Of a stretch of 6,871 bases of DNA, positions 4,733 to 6,871 are shown piece after piece. Under the pieces are notes generated by a model that saw only the letters and a list, made by a program, of their open reading frames with translations, was not told the DNA's origin and searched no databases. The DNA is taken from contig JAQYWL010000286.1 in the NCBI GenBank assembly GCA_030145035.1, forward strand, positions 1 through 6,871, in the 5' to 3' direction. Made by a program: the position numbers and the translations under genes. Every line of letters starts with the position of its first letter. Within the stretch, counting starts at the first letter, position 1. The stretch comes from Desulfobacteria bacterium (GTDB lineage Bacteria; Desulfobacterota; Desulfobacteria; Desulfobacterales; C00003060).

Positions 4733-6568
4733 ATGCGTTTGAATCTTGCTATTATTTTGTGTTTGCTTTTGGCTTGCAATGGTTCTTTGATGGCGCAGGA
4801 AGAAGATGCTCCCTGTTACACATTAGATCCGGTGGTGGTTACGCACAGCCGTATCCCACAGCACCTCTCAAAAATCGGCCAATCCGTCTCAATCATTAGT
4901 CGAGAAGAAATCGAGGTCTTGCCTGTAGACAATATTGCTGATCTTTTGGAATACGTCAGCGGTGTGGACATACGTCAGCGCGGCGTACATGGAGTTCAGG
5001 CCGATGCAACCATCCGCGGCAGTTCGTTTGAACAAACGTTGATATTGGTGGACGGCATCAATGTCAGCGATTCGCAAACCGGGCATCACAATCTGGATTT
5101 ACCCGTCAACCTGGAGGATATCGAGCGCATTGAAGTTCTGAAAGGACCGGGGGCGAGAATTTACGGTCACAATGCCATGGCCGGTGTCATTAACATTATC
5201 ACACGCGAGGTTGATCGCAGTGCCGTCGGGGGCTATGCAAAATATGGCGACTACGATTATTACGATGTCGGTGCTCACGGGGCCTTGAAACTGGGCAATA
5301 TATCAAACCGGGTCTCGGTGTCGCGACGTTCTTCCGCGGGCCATATCGAAAAAGAAAAGACCGGCTTTGATATCAACACGTTGATTTATAAAGGGGCCAT
5401 AAATAGCGGAAACCACAAATTTCAACTGGGACTGGGATATATTGACAAAGACTTTGGAGCCTATCGCTTTTACAGCGACACGTATCCGAATCAGCGAGAG
5501 CGAACAGACACCCTGTTGGCTTACACCAGTGCCCATTTAAAAATGGTGGATTTGGAAGTCATGCCCAGGGTATTCTGGCGGCGTCATAATGATGATTTCA
5601 AGATAGAGATCGGAGATAATTGGGACCGAAACGAACACCGAAGCGATGCCTACGGGGTAGAACTATGCTCGCGGTTTAAATCTGCATTGGGAGCTACGGC
5701 TGTTGGTGGTGAAATCACCTTTGAAGATCTAAAAAGCTCCAATCTGGGTGATCACGACCGTCGGCGCACCGGGGTCTTTTTTGAGCAGAAGTTTTGTCCC
5801 GTTGACTGGTTCACCTTTGGTCTTGGTGCTTCCGCGATGAACTATAGCGATTGGGGCTGGGAATACTGGCCGGGCGCCGAAGTAAATGTTGAATTCATGG
5901 ACGGATTTAATTGGTTTGCTTCTCTGGGAAGATCTTTCCGTATTCCCACTTATACCGAGTTGTTTTATGATACGCCGGCAAACCAGGGCAATTCCCATCT
6001 TGAGCCCGAACGGGCATGGACTTACGAGACCGGTATTCGCCGGCGTGAAAAGGGGCTTGGCGCAAATTTCAGTCTATTTTTCCGGGATGCAGAAGATGTG
6101 ATTGATTGGTCTCGTGCTCCTGGCCAGGATACCTGGAAGGCACGAAACATCGCAGAAAGCACGACTCAGGGGTTTGAATTGGGGTTTGATTTTTATCCGG
6201 GCGCTTTTTTTGAAACAACATTTGTTTCGTCTGTAAATATAGCGTACACTTATCTGGACTCAGACTGGGGTACAGGGGAATTCGATTCAAAATATGTTTT
6301 GGATCACCTCCGCCACCAACTCCACGGTTCTGTGATTTTAGATTGGCTTGACGATTTGACACATGCCGTTAAAGCGCGTTATGAAGAACGAGTGGTCGGG
6401 GATTCGCACGTTGTCGTGGATACGCGTCTCGCCTACAAATGGCATAAGTACGAGCTTTTCCTCGAAGTCACCAACGTGTTTGACGAGCAATATGCGGAAT
6501 CCGGTTTTGCGCCTATGCCCGGCCTCTGGATCATGGGTGGAGTAAAGCTTAATATGGACTTTGAGTAA
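4733..6568 (+). CDS. TonB-dependent outer-membrane receptor, BtuB-like
   Basis: A 611-residue receptor, close to the length of E. coli BtuB. Residues 1-21 form a signal peptide, probably cleaved before Gln22; LLAC at 12-15 could instead be read as a lipobox. A TonB-box-like segment, LDPVVVTHS, lies at 31-39. The plug domain spans about 45-158 and ends with the characteristic VLKGPGARIYGHNAMAGVINIIT region. The rest is a beta barrel with the family landmarks FRIPTYTELF (402-411), LEPERAWTYETG (423-434) and NVFDEQYAESGF (581-592). The last residue is Glu after Asp-Phe, rather than the usual terminal aromatic. The substrate is likely a corrinoid or iron chelate but is not decided by sequence, and I see no cobalamin riboswitch in front. 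It starts 27 bases after nrdG without a strong ribosome binding site or terminator between, so co-transcription is likely. Confidence 0.85.
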   Translation: MRLNLAIILCLLLACNGSLMAQEEDAPCYTLDPVVVTHSRIPQHLSKIGQSVSIISREEIEVLPVDNIADLLEYVSGVDIRQRGVHGVQADATIRGSSFEQTLILVDGINVSDSQTGHHNLDLPVNLEDIERIEVLKGPGARIYGHNAMAGVINIITREVDRSAVGGYAKYGDYDYYDVGAHGALKLGNISNRVSVSRRSSAGHIEKEKTGFDINTLIYKGAINSGNHKFQLGLGYIDKDFGAYRFYSDTYPNQRERTDTLLAYTSAHLKMVDLEVMPRVFWRRHNDDFKIEIGDNWDRNEHRSDAYGVELCSRFKSALGATAVGGEITFEDLKSSNLGDHDRRRTGVFFEQKFCPVDWFTFGLGASAMNYSDWGWEYWPGAEVNVEFMDGFNWFASLGRSFRIPTYTELFYDTPANQGNSHLEPERAWTYETGIRRREKGLGANFSLFFRDAEDVIDWSRAPGQDTWKARNIAESTTQGFELGFDFYPGAFFETTFVSSVNIAYTYLDSDWGTGEFDSKYVLDHLRHQLHGSVILDWLDDLTHAVKARYEERVVGDSHVVVDTRLAYKWHKYELFLEVTNVFDEQYAESGFAPMPGLWIMGGVKLNMDFE

Positions 6569-6643
6569 GGTGCTTATCATTCGCTTAATAGGGATAGACT
6601 TTTGTTAATTTTGAGAATCTATAAAAAGATATATATTCCACAA

Positions 6644-6671
6644 GTTTCAGGTTTCAGGTTTCAGGTTTCGG
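6644..6671 (+). repeat. GTTTCAG heptamer array, direct
   Basis: Three exact GTTTCAG units (6644-6664) and a fourth with one change (GTTTCGG) lie downstream of the receptor gene. The 76 bases between the receptor stop and this array are AT-rich and hold no convincing terminator. The 62 bases after it are non-repetitive apart from CCTCAA (6703-6708) with TTGAGG (6729-6734). Confidence 0.85.
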
Positions 6672-6733
6672 GGGAGAACGCAGTGACAACGAGGAACCCC
6701 TCCCTCAAGGCTGGCCCATACCCGAGGATTGAG

Positions 6734-6803
6734 GTGTCAGGTGTCAGGTGTCAGGTGTCAGGTGTCAGGACATATGAAGGTGTCAGGGACAATCAGGTTT
6801 CAG
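6734..6803 (+). repeat. GTGTCAG heptamer array, direct, with outlying units
   Basis: Five exact GTGTCAG units fill 6734-6768. Single units follow at 6780-6786 (GTGTCAG) and 6797-6803 (GTTTCAG). The two unit types differ by one base and are plainly one family. Confidence 0.9.
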
Positions 6804-6821
6804 CACTGCCGTTTTACTTTC

Positions 6822-6871
6822 CTGACACCTGAACACTGACACCTGAAACCTACATGTGCCCTGAAACCTGA
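6822..6871 (-). repeat. Inverted heptamer array, running off the window
   Basis: On the plus strand, CTGACAC occurs at 6822 and 6836, CTGAACA at 6829, CTGAAAC at 6843 and 6861, and a partial unit reaches the last base. These are reverse complements of the GTGTCAG and GTTTCAG units before them. Only 18 bases separate the two orientations, so a hairpin can form. The array is cut by the window end. Confidence 0.85.

Noticed and set aside
6602..6832. ORF after the receptor gene
   Set aside because: Its product is mostly translated heptamer repeat (QVSG cycles).

Overview
The window is a chromosomal stretch from an anaerobic Gram-negative bacterium. A member of the Desulfobacterota (former Deltaproteobacteria) fits best. 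The reasons are an oxygen-sensitive class III ribonucleotide reductase, a TonB-dependent outer-membrane receptor, mid-range GC, and intergenic repeats whose ends read GACTTTTTACGAA, a repeat type I associate with that group from memory. The taxonomic call is an inference.

Layout. Positions 1-909 carry no convincing protein gene. They hold two related copies of an NrdR-box promoter (71-125 and 737-790), a hairpin terminator (215-257), a MITE-like palindromic element (266-430) and a second strongly folded element (437-534). Five genes follow on the plus strand: nrdD (910-3237), an overlapping NrdH/glutaredoxin-like gene (3234-3482), a four-helix-bundle protein of the 23S rRNA intervening-sequence family (3506-3886), nrdG (3953-4705) and a BtuB-like TonB-dependent receptor (4733-6568). 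The last 230 bases are arrays of a different 7-base repeat, in direct and then inverted orientation.

How the genes work together. NrdG is a radical-SAM activase that installs the glycyl radical on NrdD. NrdD reduces ribonucleotides to deoxyribonucleotides without oxygen. The small CxxC redoxin probably supplies the electrons. NrdR boxes overlapping the promoter suggest repression when (d)ATP pools are high. The receptor is close enough to nrdG to share its transcript, but a role for it in the same pathway is unproven.

The most unusual feature is at 3468-3967. The four-helix-bundle gene sits between 7-base tandem arrays in inverted orientation, inside the nrd operon. The arrays supply the stop codon of the redoxin gene, the stop codon of the four-helix-bundle gene, and the start codon of nrdG. 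A second array pair of the same geometry but different sequence, without an ORF, lies at 6644-6871. This looks like a mobile cassette type. A second oddity is a GC-rich palindromic insertion translated into, or lying just before, the N-terminus of NrdD.
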